Below are positions 22,423-32,800 of a DNA stretch of 64,000 nucleotides, piece by piece. The translations under genes were made by a program, and so were the position numbers. This stretch comes from Diogma glabrata (taxonomy: Eukaryota; Arthropoda; Insecta; Diptera; Cylindrotomidae): assembly GCA_963693315.1 (NCBI GenBank), contig OY856188.1, positions 146,346,945 through 146,410,944 of the forward strand, given 5' to 3'. Every line of letters begins with the position of its first letter. Positions within the stretch are counted from its first letter, which is position 1. The notes below the pieces were generated by a model. That model ran no database searches, was not told the DNA's origin, and saw only the letters and a program-made list of their open reading frames with translations.

Positions 22423-25116
22423 TTAGGCACGAATGTCCTTGGAATGGTAAACACCTCTACGTTTAGAAGCCAGGTCCTCCAGTTCGTAAGCAGCGCTACC
22501 TACCAACCTTATTACTCTGGCTTCAATAAACTTCTGCGCAAGTTTAGCCGATAATTTCTTACCGGCGTCACTCAAAATAAAATTCCTTCGGAACACCGTA
22601 TCACCTGGTTTAAACAAAGTTAACCGAGCTCGTAAGTTGTATCTTTCAGCACTTTTGACAAATGCTTCGGCAGTTAAATCAAGAATTCGAATTCGAATCT
22701 TATTAAGATAATCCGGTCGCAGAATCGTTTCACCTGGCTCAAGAAGACTATTCAGTCGTCTCAGCAGTTCATATGACGAACCATGAGTCACCATGGGTAA
22801 TCCAAACATTGCGTAATAAGGGGAACATTGAAGGGTTTGATGCAGGGAACAGCGTAGTGCACAAGCGATCTCGCTCAAGTGCAGATCCCATTTAGAATGC
22901 TCCTCCTTTAAATAGGCTCTAATACCAGATAAAACACTTCTATTCACCCGTTCAGAAGCGTTAGCTTGAGGTGAATATAACGCTAGCAATGAATGTTTCA
23001 CTCCGTGCTTCGCCAAGAAATCTTCAAATAGTTTAGACTTAAACTGCGTCCCATTATCGGACACAATAACTTCGGGACAACCAAATACGTGAAAGACATT
23101 GGTAGCCAATAGATGACAAATTGGTTCAGCAGTTAGTTTCCGTAAAGGAAACAAAAAAGGATATTTCGTAACATGATCCAATACTACAAGAATAGCGATA
23201 TTCCCGGCCCTTGAACGAGGATAAGGGCCAAGAATATCGATATACAATCGCTGACCAATTCGTTCTGTTTTCATCCGAGAAACCATGGGAGCACGAAGTG
23301 GAACATTAGTGGCTTTAATTTCTTTGCAGGTCTTACAATTTCCTATGTACGATTTAACCTGGGTATACATACGAGGCCAGTAGTAAAATTTACGAATATT
23401 AAACAAGGTTTTCGCTAGACCTCCATGAGATGAGGTAGGAGGATTGTGGGCCCTTGCAATACACTCGTCAGTGTATTCCTCAGGTAACCACAATTTCCAA
23501 ACCTCACCCTCTGAAGGAATATCAAGATCTAGACAAGCCGTTCGTTTATAAACCCGACCAGAAATTACTTTCAGATCAGGCAATGTACCGTCTGCTTCGG
23601 TAACCAGATTTACCAACTCCAGATATCGAGAAGTGTTGAAGAAAGGGGAATTAAGATCTAATTCAGGCACTGGACATAATTCAGAAATGACGTCAACAGA
23701 GTCACGTCTTGATAGAGTGTCTGGAACTATGTTTAAACTTCCTTTTCGGTACTCAATATCAAAGACATAACCCTGCAATTTCAAGCTCCAACGAGCCAAT
23801 CGACCAGAAAGGTCTTTTTGTTGCATTAACCATCTTAATGAAGCATGATCAGTTATGATCTTAAAGGCCTGGCCCTCGACATACGCTCTAAATTTCTTTA
23901 CTCCCAGTACGGCGGCTAGACACTCTTTCTCACTAGTTGAGTAATTGCGTTGCGCAGAATTTAGTTTCTTGGACATGTACGCTATGGGATGTTCCATACC
24001 GTCCATGTCACGCTGAAGTAATACACAGCCTATACCGTCATTACTAGCGTCGCACTGGAGAGTAAAAGGTTTAGTATAGTCGGGGTTTATGAGGACTGGT
24101 GCTGATATGAGAGCATTTTTGAGATTTATAAATGCTATCTCAGCTTCTGGTGTCCATACGAATTTATTAGAATTTTTCTTCAACAAATCTGATATTGGAG
24201 AGGACATAGCAGAGAAATCGGATATAAAACGGCGATAATAACCCGCCATACCCAGGAATCGTGGAATCTGTTTGGACGTACGCGGTGTAGGAAATTCAGA
24301 AATAGCTTGCGTTTTATCAGGATCAATTTTTAGCTTACCACCTCCCACTACATATCCCAAATATTTTACATCCGGCAAGAGAAACTTACTTTTTTTCACG
24401 TTTATCGTCAAGTTCGCACGTCTAAGACACTGGGAGATATCTTCTAACAGTTTCAGATGGGCCTCAAAGGTATCTGTAACTATTAGAAGATCATCCAAGT
24501 ATACGAAGACGCACGACTTGAGATGTGGAGGAATTACTTGGTCCATCAATTTGGTCATTGTTTGTGGCGCATTGCACAGTCCGAAAGGCATCCTTACGAA
24601 CTGATACAATGGCCGCCCTGGGACCGTAAAAGCAGTTTTCTCTCGGGAGTGTTTTTCTAACGGTATCTGCCAGAAAGCGTCTTTCAGATCTAAACTGGAA
24701 ATGAAATTACTTTGTGGCAGACGACTCAAGATTCCATCTATCTGTGGGAGGGGGTAAGCATCCTTCTTAGTAACTGTATTGACCTTTCTACTATCCAAAC
24801 AGAGACGATTCTTCCCAGGTTTGCGAATTAAGACCACCGGACTTGACCATGGGCTGTTTGAAACCTCTATAATACCCAGAGACAACATCCTATCCAGTTC
24901 TTCTCCCATCAGTTTCTCAATGGCGGGCGATATTGGATAGTGTCGTTGCTTGATGGGAGCTGCAGTCCCCACATCAATAACGTGTTCCAACAAATGTGTT
25001 CGACCCAGACCCATTTTTGAAAATGATGGTAGAAGCTGAATAGTGTTTTGTAGACGTGCTTGATTGTCCATAGACAATTCTGAAATTCCTGACTCCGTGT
25101 CGAAAATGTAGGTAAG
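22423..25116 (-). CDS. pol: Pol: reverse transcriptase, RNase H, integrase
   Basis: One open frame of nearly 900 codons, opening after a TAA at 25117-25119. RT copies the element RNA into DNA: LCLDSRKVN, SLDLKDAFWQIPLE, MPFGLCNAPQTM and the YLDD active site are present. A connection and RNase H follow (QCDASNDGIGCVLLQ, EKECLAAV, ITDHASLRWL). The integrase zinc domain is intact (H...H...CKTC from HNPPTSSHGG to GNCKTCKEIK). The catalytic core has all three acidic residues (YIDILGPY, VSDNGTQF, ASERVNR). The C-terminus has a GPY/F-like region (KFIEARVIRLVGSAAYEL) and ends at DIRA. The YPLPQIDG and LDLKDAFWQIPL forms place it in Ty3/Gypsy. No chromodomain is evident. It lacks its own obvious start and would be made as a Gag-Pol fusion. 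It is in the -1 frame relative to the protease segment, an oddity discussed under findings. Confidence 0.95.
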   Translation of the reverse strand, partial: LTYIFDTESGISELSMDNQARLQNTIQLLPSFSKMGLGRTHLLEHVIDVGTAAPIKQRHYPISPAIEKLMGEELDRMLSLGIIEVSNSPWSSPVVLIRKPGKNRLCLDSRKVNTVTKKDAYPLPQIDGILSRLPQSNFISSLDLKDAFWQIPLEKHSREKTAFTVPGRPLYQFVRMPFGLCNAPQTMTKLMDQVIPPHLKSCVFVYLDDLLIVTDTFEAHLKLLEDISQCLRRANLTINVKKSKFLLPDVKYLGYVVGGGKLKIDPDKTQAISEFPTPRTSKQIPRFLGMAGYYRRFISDFSAMSSPISDLLKKNSNKFVWTPEAEIAFINLKNALISAPVLINPDYTKPFTLQCDASNDGIGCVLLQRDMDGMEHPIAYMSKKLNSAQRNYSTSEKECLAAVLGVKKFRAYVEGQAFKIITDHASLRWLMQQKDLSGRLARWSLKLQGYVFDIEYRKGSLNIVPDTLSRRDSVDVISELCPVPELDLNSPFFNTSRYLELVNLVTEADGTLPDLKVISGRVYKRTACLDLDIPSEGEVWKLWLPEEYTDECIARAHNPPTSSHGGLAKTLFNIRKFYYWPRMYTQVKSYIGNCKTCKEIKATNVPLRAPMVSRMKTERIGQRLYIDILGPYPRSRAGNIAILVVLDHVTKYPFLFPLRKLTAEPICHLLATNVFHVFGCPEVIVSDNGTQFKSKLFEDFLAKHGVKHSLLALYSPQANASERVNRSVLSGIRAYLKEEHSKWDLHLSEIACALRCSLHQTLQCSPYYAMFGLPMVTHGSSYELLRRLNSLLEPGETILRPDYLNKIRIRILDLTAEAFVKSAERYNLRARLTLFKPGDTVFRRNFILSDAGKKLSAKLAQKFIEARVIRLVGSAAYELEDLASKRRGVYHSKDIRA

Positions 25117-25888
25117 TTAAATATCGGGTTAAACAAACCAAAAGCGTTAAAGAAATCTATACCTAGATATAGATTTTGAGTCAAAGACGGGATAATGAAG
25201 ACGTCCAGGGTTCTGACTTGGTTCATAAATGAAATCTTTGTTTTTACAAACCCCAAGATCTTCTGTCTTTGGCCATCGGCAGTACGAACTACGGCAGACG
25301 AATAAGTCAGAAGGTCTGGAGTCTGTACGATTTCTTTAGCAAAATCACCACCAATTACAGTCAAGGACGCTCCACTATCCAACAGTCCAGTATGTTGTTT
25401 ACCCAATATTGACACTGTGGCATAAGATCTCACATCGTTGGCCAATTTCACAATAGAGGAAATGGTTTTAGTTTTAAACAAATGACGTTGTTGCCAATAA
25501 ATACGAGAACGGAGCGCAGAGCGCGATGGAAGTTTCAAAGATGATAATGAATCGACAAATAGGTTTGAGCGTATTTTCAGGTATTCGTTCAATCGTTGTT
25601 GGAACGATTTGATTTTGGTCCATAATGGAGGTGGTTCAGTATGAGCGGGCGTTCGTTTCAATAATGTTACATTGATATCATGGGTGGATACCAGTGTATC
25701 AGAAGCAGTATTCAACGGGTGTTCTATAAAAGTGGATGTTGACGCTCGGCTCAACAGTGTATCGTGTACCGGTAAGTTATTGGGATTGGTAGATGAAATA
25801 TCTGAAGAATCAGGAGAAAAATTAATTTTGGTCTCAGATGCATCTAAGACAGGTCCTGGGAGCGAGAAAAGGTGTTGGGATTCTGGCC
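25103..25888 (-). CDS. pol: Pol, N-terminal part: aspartic protease
   Basis: This frame is -1 relative to gag and overlaps its last 45 nucleotides. It has a long polar linker of about 160 residues, then the retropepsin core: HTGLLDSGASLTVIGG with the catalytic D-S-G, and SLTQNLYLGIDFF for the flap-distal ILG-like strand. Protease would cleave the Gag-Pol polyprotein in the particle. Homology to Gypsy polyproteins stops making sense after a TTTT run at 25103-25106, although the frame stays open to 24909. The matching continuation lies in the -1 frame (starting FDTESGISELS). The product probably comes from ribosomal frameshifting at 25886-25892. Confidence 0.9.
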
Positions 25889-27409
25889 CCCCCTTCGGTT
25901 TCCCTGACAATTTTCACAATTAGGACATAACACATCGTCCTTCCCACATCCCCAACAAAACAATCGCTGAGATTCACGACAATCGTGCCACCGATGACCA
26001 GGTCGTTTACAGTTCCAACAAATAGTTGAACTGGTTATTCGTTTTATATTAGGGGCGGGCTGTATTGCCGCGAGTTCGTTAGATGTAATTGGTAACGATT
26101 CAGTTGGCAATTCGCTAATTTGAATTTGTGAGAATTCACGATCCAAGTCCACTTCTGACACTGGTCTAGATGGTCTAATAGTATAATCTCGTGGTCTGGT
26201 TATTGATTCGGCCCATAATTTTTCACGATCACGGCAGAGCTGGCGCAGATGTTCCAGTCCATAAATGGTGACATAAAGTAGCTCCCTTCTAATTTCCAAT
26301 CGTAAGTTGTTGCGAATCAAGGAGAACAACTCCACATCCGGCATCGGTACTCGTAGTTTATCGCCTAGTCGATAAATTGATTGTAAGAATTCATCAAACA
26401 ATTCGGTGGGCCGCTGTTTCCTGGCCCTCATCCGCTCCTTTACCTCTTCGTCCGTCTGCCTGTCCTGAAATTCTATTCGAAGAGCCTGACATAAGTCGGT
26501 CCAAATAAGCTGTCGGTTCTGGCGAAAATATCTCCAGAACCAATCAGCGGCTCGATCTGTGAATAACAGGTATAGACAACGGGTGACAATAGTAAAATCG
26601 CTATTTAAACACATCTCCGTCAGCCGCTCTATTCTGAAGATGAACGCTTCAACATCCAGACCATCGGGTCTGCCTGAGAACGTAACGTTCCAATTTCTAA
26701 CTGTGGTAGAGTGCTGATCGAGATGTGTTCGCAATCTAGCCGGAGCAAGAGCAGGAGGAGGTTCAGCAAACATTGGTGGTACCGGTACGTTATTCCGTAC
26801 ATACGCATTTACTGGTGTATAATTTCCGGAATGAACCGATTGATGTCTCGGGGTGGTGGGCGATACTACATTATGTGCTAGGGGTAACAACACTTCAGGT
26901 GCCAGAGCACGCGATTGCATCATGGAGTGATTAATCCTTGAAATTTCCTGATCGATGTGAGCATTTACAGCTTCCTGAAAACCATGATCTTCCGCTGCCG
27001 CGGTACCATGTATGGGAGATCGTTGAGCTAGATTCACTCGCACTTCATCGGCGAGTCGGGATGGTGGAAGACGGTTTGCCAAGGGAGTGGACGAGGGTTG
27101 ATTTCCGGTGCTGGAACGACGTTGCCAACCTGCGGTAACAGATCGAGTCACAGGTCGCGGTGGAGGTGGCACTATTGTATAATTATTTTTATCTATCCCT
27201 CGAGGCAACCTTTGTAATTCTGCACGCTCACAAGCGGCTCGACAAATTGGACAGGTGCGATTCTGCAACAACCAGTCGTTGAGGCAGATGTCATGAAAGA
27301 GGTGGTTACACCGAGTGAGAAGTTTTACGTCGGCCGGCACTATTTCGTGTTGACAAACAGCACAAGAGCTGGACCTATCCAGAACGTCAATCTTATCAGC
27401 GGCAGACAT
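25844..27409 (-). CDS. gag: Gag with an N-terminal RING-H2 zinc finger
   Basis: 521 residues from ATG at 27409. Residues 16-56 form a complete RING-H2 finger: C16-x2-C19-x14-C34-x-H36-x2-H39-x2-C42-x10-C53-x2-C56. It carries the Trp (W46) and Pro (P54, in CPIC) typical of E2-binding RING ubiquitin ligases. Residues ~60-240 are a Pro/Ser/Arg-rich linker. Residues ~245-400 match the Ty3/Gypsy capsid fold (NWNVTFSGRPDGLDVEAFIF, RAADWFWRYF, TELFDEFLQSIYRLGDKL). Residues 464-477 are a CCHC zinc knuckle (CWNCKRPGHRWHDC) and 485-501 a Cys-rich second finger. Gag should assemble particles and bind RNA. A RING in this position is not a standard Gag domain and probably was acquired; an E3 activity is inferred and not shown. 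The frame is intact and the start is well defined because the RING would be lost with any later Met. Confidence 0.95.
   Translation of the reverse strand: MSAADKIDVLDRSSSCAVCQHEIVPADVKLLTRCNHLFHDICLNDWLLQNRTCPICRAACERAELQRLPRGIDKNNYTIVPPPPRPVTRSVTAGWQRRSSTGNQPSSTPLANRLPPSRLADEVRVNLAQRSPIHGTAAAEDHGFQEAVNAHIDQEISRINHSMMQSRALAPEVLLPLAHNVVSPTTPRHQSVHSGNYTPVNAYVRNNVPVPPMFAEPPPALAPARLRTHLDQHSTTVRNWNVTFSGRPDGLDVEAFIFRIERLTEMCLNSDFTIVTRCLYLLFTDRAADWFWRYFRQNRQLIWTDLCQALRIEFQDRQTDEEVKERMRARKQRPTELFDEFLQSIYRLGDKLRVPMPDVELFSLIRNNLRLEIRRELLYVTIYGLEHLRQLCRDREKLWAESITRPRDYTIRPSRPVSEVDLDREFSQIQISELPTESLPITSNELAAIQPAPNIKRITSSTICWNCKRPGHRWHDCRESQRLFCWGCGKDDVLCPNCENCQGNRRGGQNPNTFSRSQDLS
25886..25892 (-). promoter_or_regulatory. 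Candidate -1 ribosomal frameshift site GGGGGGC
   Basis: In the gag frame the codons read AGG GGG GGC, so the heptamer G GGG GGC fits the X XXY YYZ rule exactly. Slipping back one base enters the protease frame, which is open from before this point. The run is seven Gs on the minus strand (25887-25893). I did not verify a downstream pseudoknot or stem-loop. Confidence 0.65.
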
Positions 27410-28659
27410 TATGAATCTCAAACCGCCGCACAGGACCAGATCAATAAATGTACGTATATGGAGAGCGAAACGAAAATTATTACACTATCGATGTGAACTT
27501 TGAATCCAAATAAACAATTTAATTATCAACAGAAAAGATTACTTTATTCCAATATTTGATTACTTTGAATATTTTAAAGCAGAATTTAAAAAAAATTATA
27601 TGGAAGTTTAGCGTTTCAAACCTCAAACAGCTGCGCAATATTTTTTTTCAATTCGACAATTATATTAAATCAGATTGATTATTATCTTGATATTATTTTA
27701 TTACTATTTACAACTGTTTTCCAAGGTGCTGATATATGAACAGAACAACAAAAAAAAATAAATGGTGAGATTTGAGAAAAAAGTATACTACAAATATGGC
27801 AGAAGATGGCAATTACGAAAATACTACTGTGTTCAAAGATATTAGAGTAGCGTTTAAAGAGTGGTATGTCGATATAATTATTATTAAGACGATATAAGTA
27901 TTCAAACCTTGAACAGCCGCGCGAGATCTGACCAATTCGACACAAGTATAATTTTTTTTTTTGCTTTAAAAAAAAAATCTTAATCTGACAACAGCCGAGC
28001 GTGTAACACACAAAAAAAACTATCCTGGCTGATGCTTGTATTTGATTTGAACAAACAAGGTAAAAATTGTACTGTAAGAGAAAATAAGGATACTAAGAAT
28101 ATGGCAGAAGATGGCAATAATATAAACTGTTCCAGACCCAAAAGGTCAACAGGTCACTCGAACTACTAGGAAATGCTAGATGAGTGCAGATATATCCCTC
28201 CGGTGGGGGCGGAGAAATTAATAATTTCAACCGATAATAACAAAAAAATTGATTTATAACAAACTTAAAATCTACCATGCATTAAGGAACACAAGAATAA
28301 AAAAGGTACTAATACGACTTAAATTTAAAACAAACAAAAATACTATAGCTGTGTTGTTGTCCTGGTGGTAGGTTGTAATATTGATAATTTGATGTATTCT
28401 CGGTAAATAGTATAATTTTTTTCTTCTTTATAATTTGATGTCTTCTAGGTAGATAGTATTTCCTATATGATTGGATATCTTGATTTCAATATTTCCCTTT
28501 TTTTTTTATATATTTAGGTGGATCCTACAATTTTGAGAGAAAGAAACAATTAATACCTAATATTATCAGCAAATTGAGTTATTTATTTATTTATATTTTT
28601 TTCTTTTATATAAATATTTATTTATTTATTTTTATATAAACATTTATTTATTTAGTATA

Positions 28660-28700
<41 letters not shown>

Positions 28701-29814
28701 TTATTTATTTATTTTTTTAATAAATATTTATTTAATTATTTATTTATTTACTATATTTATTTATTTACTGACGATGGACGGACGGACCAATCAAGGGGGG
28801 AGTTCACCACACCTGGGGTTGAAGATGGTGATCGCCGTTCTTTCTTAATTTATGTTGATTTTATTTTGTTTTTTTAGTTTGTTTGGGGACCAAAGAAAAG
28901 TTTAAAATTACACTACGTTAAAGGATGGGAGATCCGAAAGGAAAAGGGAAGCAGAGGGGATGTAAAAGGATGGGAAAAGGTAGGGCGGGAAAGGAATAAG
29001 ATGGGGTATGTGCTGATGGGATCTCACCCAGCTGACAAGTGTTGACGGGATGGCCAGAAGATAAATCCTCTGGACCACCATTCGATCATCAACACCCGCC
29101 AACTGCGATCCACACCACCAACACATACGGGCGAGGTGCTATGACCTGAGTGGATTCAGTCAACCACGGCATAAAAGCTGAGCGGACATCTTCCCTCAGT
29201 AGCTGATCGGGCTACTTTGGAAAATGTCCCTCAGTATTATCCATGGGGAACCGAAACACTCAGGCCATAGGAAACCAATATTGTCGGGAGGGGACTCTAA
29301 CAATTAGACAATATCAGTCCGGACTGGACTCTGAGGACACCACGAACCCGAAGCCTGACCAGGTGACCAGACTCGGACGAGAATTGGCGTATACACCAAT
29401 ACACGTCAGTCTAGGTCTGGCACCTGAATCACCTTCGGCCCTCGTGACATCGCCAGAAACCCAGCCCGTAACTAGGGTCCGTGGGGTTGTAATGCCCATT
29501 GGAAATACTTCCTAAGAAATATTCCCACCCTTGCGTTAACCAAAAAAAAACAAAAGGAGAAATATTGCTGGAGGCGTAGGGACGCAACTCCCCATCAAAG
29601 AAAAGTCTGAGGGATCTCAGACTTCCTTTGCTCCTGCGCGTATGAAGCAGGGAATTGCTTCTACGCCGCCAGAGCCTCTAACTATTATATGGTGGATAAT
29701 GAAAATTTAAAAGAAGAAAAAAAATTTTAACAAAAAAATTTTTCCAAAGTTTTTTTTTTGTAATTTGAAGGGACTCCTCCAGAGTCCTACACCGCTGTAG
29801 GGACCCTTAGAGTA
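27410..29814 (-). other. Long 5' leader of the retrotransposon
   Basis: 2.4 kb between the primer-binding site and gag, without a convincing gene. It contains a run of 36 T on the plus strand (28663-28698) inside a TTTA/TTTAT-rich tract (about 28570-28770), and a GC-richer segment (28770-29520). A plus-strand frame at 29243-29515 is antisense and without homology. A repeated tract, ATATGGCAGAAGATGGCAAT, occurs at about 27796 and 28099. Confidence 0.7.
28663..28698. repeat. Homopolymer run of 36 T
   Basis: Unbroken T run, poly(A) on the retrotransposon's sense strand, flanked on both sides by (TTTA)n microsatellite. It could be slippage or the tail of an inserted retrosequence. Its exact length may vary with sequencing. 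Confidence 0.95.
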
Positions 29815-29832
29815 GCCCCACGTTGGGCGCCA
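29815..29832 (-). promoter_or_regulatory. Primer-binding site for tRNA-Lys
   Basis: The minus strand reads TGGCGCCCAACGTGGGGC, the full 18-base complement of the 3' end of animal tRNA-Lys (CUU). It starts 3 nt after the 5' LTR. Minus-strand DNA synthesis would be primed here. It fixes the orientation of the element, in agreement with gag and pol. Confidence 0.95.
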
Positions 29833-29835
29833 ATT

Positions 29836-32800
29836 TGTAGTGAAGCGCTTTCTCATTGGCGAACCAATGAGAAGGACATAGCAGGAAGCGTACCTAGCGA
29901 GATTGATTTTCAAGCCCCAAACTAGCTTCAGCCCATGGGAACGATAAAATAACCCTGCTACTTCAGCACAAATACAGACATGTACGCTATTCACGAGAAT
30001 TTGCAGAAATGGACAGAAATACAAGTGGAAAAACGGAGACTCTGGCGACCCCTGTTGCGAAAGACCCACGATCAACACGTCCAACCCCCACGTTCGCTCA
30101 CATACGCCCGCACACACACCCACACACACACACACACACACATTCACACCCCCTTATCATTAAGACCTAATTAATAAGTTAAATTTACTCACCCCATGAT
30201 TAAACCCCGTCCTCCTATTCTGCTTCCATCAGCCCTCCATCCGCACGTGGATCACGTTAGGAATCTCTCGAAATTATTTTATAGGGTAACAATGTTGAAT
30301 GGAGTTGCACGTACAAACGTGGTACGAAACGCCAAGTAGAAACGTTATGTATATTCGTAAAACTTTGTTGAATCGAAAAAATATTGTAATTGATGTAAAA
30401 TTTTGTTGAATCAACAATGGTAAGTAGAAACGTTATATAACTTTGTAAAATTTTGTTGGATCAAAAAATGATGTAATTGATGTAAAATAATGTTGAATCA
30501 AAAAATGTTGTAATTGATGCCAAATATCGTTGAATCAAAATTGATAGGTAGAAACGTTATATAAATTTTGCAAAATTTGGTTGAATTAAAAATGATGTAA
30601 TTGAGATAAAATGTTGTTGAATCCAAAAAATATTGTATTTGATGTAAAGTTTTGTTGAATCAAAAATGATGGAATTGATGTAAAATATGGTTGAATCAAA
30701 AACGATACGTAGAAACGTTATATAAATTTGTAAAAATTGTGTTGAATCAAAAATGATACGTGGAAACGGTATATAAATTTGTAAAATTTCGCTGAATCAA
30801 AAAAATGTTGTAATTGATGCAAAATATCGTTGAATCAAAAAATGTTGTAATTGATGCAAAATATCGTTGAATCAAAAATGATAGGTAGTAACGTTATATA
30901 AATTTTGTAAAATTTTGTTGAATCAAAAAATATTGTAAGTGATGCAAAATATCGTTGAATCAAAAAATGTTGTAATTGATGCCAAATATCGTTGAATCAA
31001 AATTGATAGGTAGAAACATTATATAAATTTTGTAAAATTTGGTTGAATTAAAAATGATGTAATTGAGATAAAATGTTGTTGAATCCCAAAAAAAATATTG
31101 TAATTGATGTAAAGTTTTGTTGAATCAAAAATATTGTAATTGATGTAAAGTTTTGTTGAATCAAAATTATGGTAATTGATGTAAAGTTTTGTTGAATCAA
31201 AAATATTGTAATTGATGCAAAATATCGTTGAATCAAAAATGATAGGTAGTAACGTTATATAAATTTTGTAAAATTTTGTTGAATCAAAAAAATAATATTG
31301 TAATTGATGAAAAATTGGGTTGAATCAAAAATGATACGTCGAAACGTTAATTAAAAATTGGTAATCACCAGCGTGGAAGAAATTTGTTACCAAAATTATT
31401 GAATGAATTCGTTATCAAAGCTGACATTGATGATAGACATATGGTGTCAAGATGTGCTGTGAAACTTGATAATGATTACACAAATATGAGATACAACCTC
31501 GTTGTACAACTGGCCAATGATGATTTACGTTGGATGAAAATATGTGTATAAACCTTGATATGATACTATAAAAGTTGTGTCCAACTTTGTTGTAAAGGTT
31601 GACAATGATGATATCAGTTGGATGAAAATACGTTGTATGATCTTTGGTATGATATTGTAGAACGTTGCGCTGCACAATTATTTCACCTCCCAGACGGATA
31701 TTTTAACGATGATAAAAAAAACTCGGGCGATATAGATATAATTTTCTTTAATTTATAACTCGGAACATCTACAATACTTAGGTGTAATTAATTGTTAAAT
31801 TCTATGATCTATTTTTGAGACAGAGTGTCATTATATCTATATATATATATATCAAATATCAATATGTATAACAATTAGTTGGATGAAATTCAGGATTGCA
31901 TCGTAATTAATTTACGTTGGATAAGGCACTCGTTCTTATAAATTTTACCATAAATTAGGTTGAACTGAAAACCATTCAACTTCGGTGGGTATATATTATT
32001 CCTTAGTTCACAATTTATAACCAAGATTATGCGTACCAAACAGTTATAAATAATTGGAGATCAATTACACGAAATAATTACCGCACAGAAAAGATAAAAA
32101 AAAAAAACAAATTCGAATGTTCTCGTTTTGTCGTCTACCGACATGCAATAAATAGACAGAGCTTCAAGGTCTCTTACTTAACGGCACTAACATGCAGCAT
32201 TTTTATTTTGTTTAAATCTCGTTATGCTAATCGCCACGACGATACCAGAACCATACTGTAACTCTTTAGGGCTCATAAAACATTTTCTCCATCAACACAA
32301 ATGCATTTACTTTAATTTTACCGTCACACTCAAAAACAAATGACTTCATTAACTTTATTTTTACGGATTAAAGAATAATTTTTGCATGAACATTCGACTA
32401 TCAAGAAATAGACAATAAGAAATAATGTTACTGAACACGGAACAAACTTAGAGATTAAATTTATAATTTTACTATCGACTTGGCTTTGATTTTTATAACT
32501 CAAAACACAGTTAAGTCCAAACTGGATTTTCTACTTACACGGGCACATGATAAAATTCACATAACATCTCGTCCAGTAATAACAACGGAAATACAAACAC
32601 TATCGCACTGACTACGGCACAAACAGATAAATTATTCTTTTTTTTTTTATTATATTATTATATTATTACTTGAATAAAGAGAAACCGTATTAAAACATTT
32701 AATTCACTTTATCAAATTCACCATATTTTTTTCCTGTAACTCTTCACGAACTGTCAGACATCAAACACAAGAATTCAAAAGTAATAGATTTGAAAGAGTA

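Noticed and set aside
22218..22454. Possible short env-like frame after pol
   Set aside because: Only 78 codons, overlaps the pol end, and has no signal peptide, cleavage site or membrane anchor pattern.
24272..24604. Plus-strand frame inside RT
   Set aside because: Mirror of the pol coding sequence; antisense shadow.
29243..29515. Plus-strand 90-codon frame in the retrotransposon leader
   Set aside because: Antisense, no recognisable domain, lies in a GC-richer noncoding leader.
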